From Nonlabens arenilitoris (GTDB lineage: Bacteria; Bacteroidota; Bacteroidia; Flavobacteriales; Flavobacteriaceae): a stretch of 64,000 nucleotides of DNA. Location of the stretch: positions 1,687,501 to 1,751,500 of the forward strand of contig NZ_MTPW01000001.1 of the NCBI RefSeq assembly GCF_002954765.1, written 5' to 3'. The first letter of the stretch is position 1. The number at the start of each line of letters is the position of its first letter. Made by a program: the position numbers and the translations under genes. Positions 63,442 to 64,000 of this stretch are shown piece by piece. Below the pieces are notes generated by a model. That model ran no database searches. It saw only the letters and a list, made by a program, of their open reading frames with translations, and was not told where the DNA came from.

Positions 63442-63449
63442 CAAATGTA
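63442..63449 (-). promoter_or_regulatory. Promoter core (TACATTTG) for metK
   Basis: The minus-strand TACATTTG fits TAnnTTTG and is the same core as upstream of prs. Transcription from near 63434 would include the structured leader, giving about 160 bases before metK. Confidence 0.5.
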
Positions 63450-63667
63450 ATAAAATGAGCGCTATGTGTGCATTGTTATTATAGCTTTATTAACTATTTC
63501 TATAGAGATTAATGATTGCTTTTAATTTTAACGTTTGATTTAAAAATATGTAATTCAGTTTGTTAGGTCTAATTCCTATTGTGTTAGTAGGAATTTATTT
63601 TTTAAAAAGTTTGGTAGTCTCAAAAAGTTTTATGAATCTTTACACTCACGTTCATAACCATATTGAA

Positions 63668-63774
63668 ATTATCAAGAAAGGACGAGGGAACAGACCCATC
63701 GACTCCTTAGCAACCCTTAACGCTCGTTAAGAAGGTGCTACATTCTGCCCATTAAATTGGGATGAGATGATACA
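63668..63774 (+). ncRNA. SAM-I (S-box) riboswitch upstream of metY
   Basis: The aptamer has stem P1 TATCA / TGATA (63670-63674 with 63768-63772), the P2 region GAGGGAACAGACCC, the conserved GCAACC (63710-63715) and GGTGCTA (63734-63740), a strong P3 CTTAACG / CGTTAAG (63716-63722 with 63725-63731) and P4 with CCC / GGG (63748-63750 with 63759-63761). It senses SAM and turns the methionine gene off when SAM is high. No intrinsic terminator follows; see the pairing at 63799-63897 for a possible translational switch. Confidence 0.92.
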
Positions 63775-63798
63775 CATGTAAGTAGGTTATACTAACAA

Positions 63799-63897
63799 GT
63801 TTCTTTTTTGATTTTCTATCTGGGCTGTAGGTCTGGACAGGAAGTACTTTTTCAATTTGGTTTTGTTCTTAAATCAATTTTTAATTTAAAAAGAAAC
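63799..63897 (+). promoter_or_regulatory. Possible expression platform of the metY riboswitch
   Basis: GTTTCTTTTT (63799-63808) is perfectly complementary to AAAAAGAAAC (63888-63897), which ends three bases before the metY ATG. Pairing would bury the A-rich start region, suggesting translational control rather than termination. Pairing in vivo is inferred. Confidence 0.4.
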
Positions 63898-63900
63898 AAA

Positions 63901-64000
63901 ATGTCAAATCAAAAATTTTCAACAAACGCACTTCATGCAGGTCATGACTTTAAAAATAATGGTGGAACTAGAGCAGTACCATTGTATCAAAGCACGGCAT
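63901..64000 (+). CDS. metY: O-acetylhomoserine sulfhydrylase-type enzyme (partial, cut by the window end)
   Basis: Only the first 33 residues are visible: MSNQKFSTNALHAG, then HDFKNNGGTRAVPLYQSTA. The pattern TNALHAGHD...TRAVPLYQSTA is the N-terminus of PLP-dependent Cys/Met metabolism enzymes, closest to O-acetylhomoserine aminocarboxypropyltransferase, which makes homocysteine (or methionine) from O-acetylhomoserine and sulfide. The S-box riboswitch directly upstream supports a methionine-pathway role. The rest lies beyond the window. Confidence 0.88.
   Translation, partial: MSNQKFSTNALHAGHDFKNNGGTRAVPLYQSTA

Noticed and set aside
1..64000. CRISPR array, prophage, insertion sequence or integrase
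   Set aside because: I saw no direct-repeat/spacer array, no transposase or integrase reading frame, and no terminal repeats with target duplications.

Overview
The window looks like the chromosome of a marine flavobacterium (Bacteroidota, family Flavobacteriaceae; a Nonlabens- or Dokdonia-like genus is only a guess). The evidence is AT-rich DNA, SusC/SusD outer-membrane pairs, secreted proteins ending in type IX secretion sorting domains, lipoproteins with acidic residues after the lipobox cysteine, promoter cores of the Bacteroidota form TAnnTTTG, and several TTG starts. Most genes are intact and recognisable. The 5' end cuts an unknown gene and the 3' end cuts metY.

Layout. 1-2332: an unrecognised protein (cut) and an outer-membrane-type protein built from two similar halves. 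2340-8926 (minus): a housekeeping operon ribF, HTTM membrane protein, serS, TPR protein, DUF4286, rsmA. 9059-12316: a large secreted metzincin protease. 12317-14626 (minus): pth, rplY (L25/Ctc), prs. 14757-14838: tRNA-Leu(CAA). 14934-19210: HupE-like protein, dCMP deaminase, S41 protease, a small membrane protein, MarC, DUF3109. 19576-31194: nrdB-nrdA, a PA2169-type four-helix protein, a DnaQ-DnaE fusion polymerase, thioredoxin, an oxidoreductase and a DUF58 protein.

31594-51589 is a complete alpha-glucan (starch/maltodextrin) utilisation locus. SusC-SusD-SusE and a T9SS-secreted GH13 enzyme run leftwards. A LacI regulator, SLC45-type sugar transporter, beta-phosphoglucomutase, GH65 maltose phosphorylase and three more GH13 enzymes run rightwards. 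The inferred flow is capture and cutting at the surface, import through SusCD, trimming in the periplasm, uptake of maltose, phosphorolysis to glucose plus beta-glucose-1-phosphate, and conversion to glucose-6-phosphate. Perfect inverted repeats between susC and lacI are the likely operators. One GH13 gene (45781-47690) has a -1 frameshift inside its signal peptide.

51683-61945 is an arsenosugar-type cluster: a CMD/peroxidase-like protein, the radical SAM enzyme ArsS, a frameshifted glycosyltransferase, a second SusC/SusD pair, a sodium:solute symporter-like protein, a metallophosphoesterase-like protein with altered metal motifs, a secreted rhodanese and a small membrane protein. Joining this biosynthetic set to an outer-membrane uptake pair and an inner-membrane symporter makes it the best candidate for a little-described system.

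The right end carries metK (minus) and metY (plus), divergently arranged. metY has a clear SAM-I (S-box) riboswitch. The metK leader can fold into a separate three-way junction that I do not recognise.

Across the window a perfect 16-bp palindrome, CGCTTTCGCGAAAGCG (14-bp core GCTTTCGCGAAAGC), occurs 12 times plus two one-mismatch copies, both between and inside genes. Inside genes it usually encodes Ala-Phe-Ala-Lys-Ala, and three times it forms part of a signal peptide.
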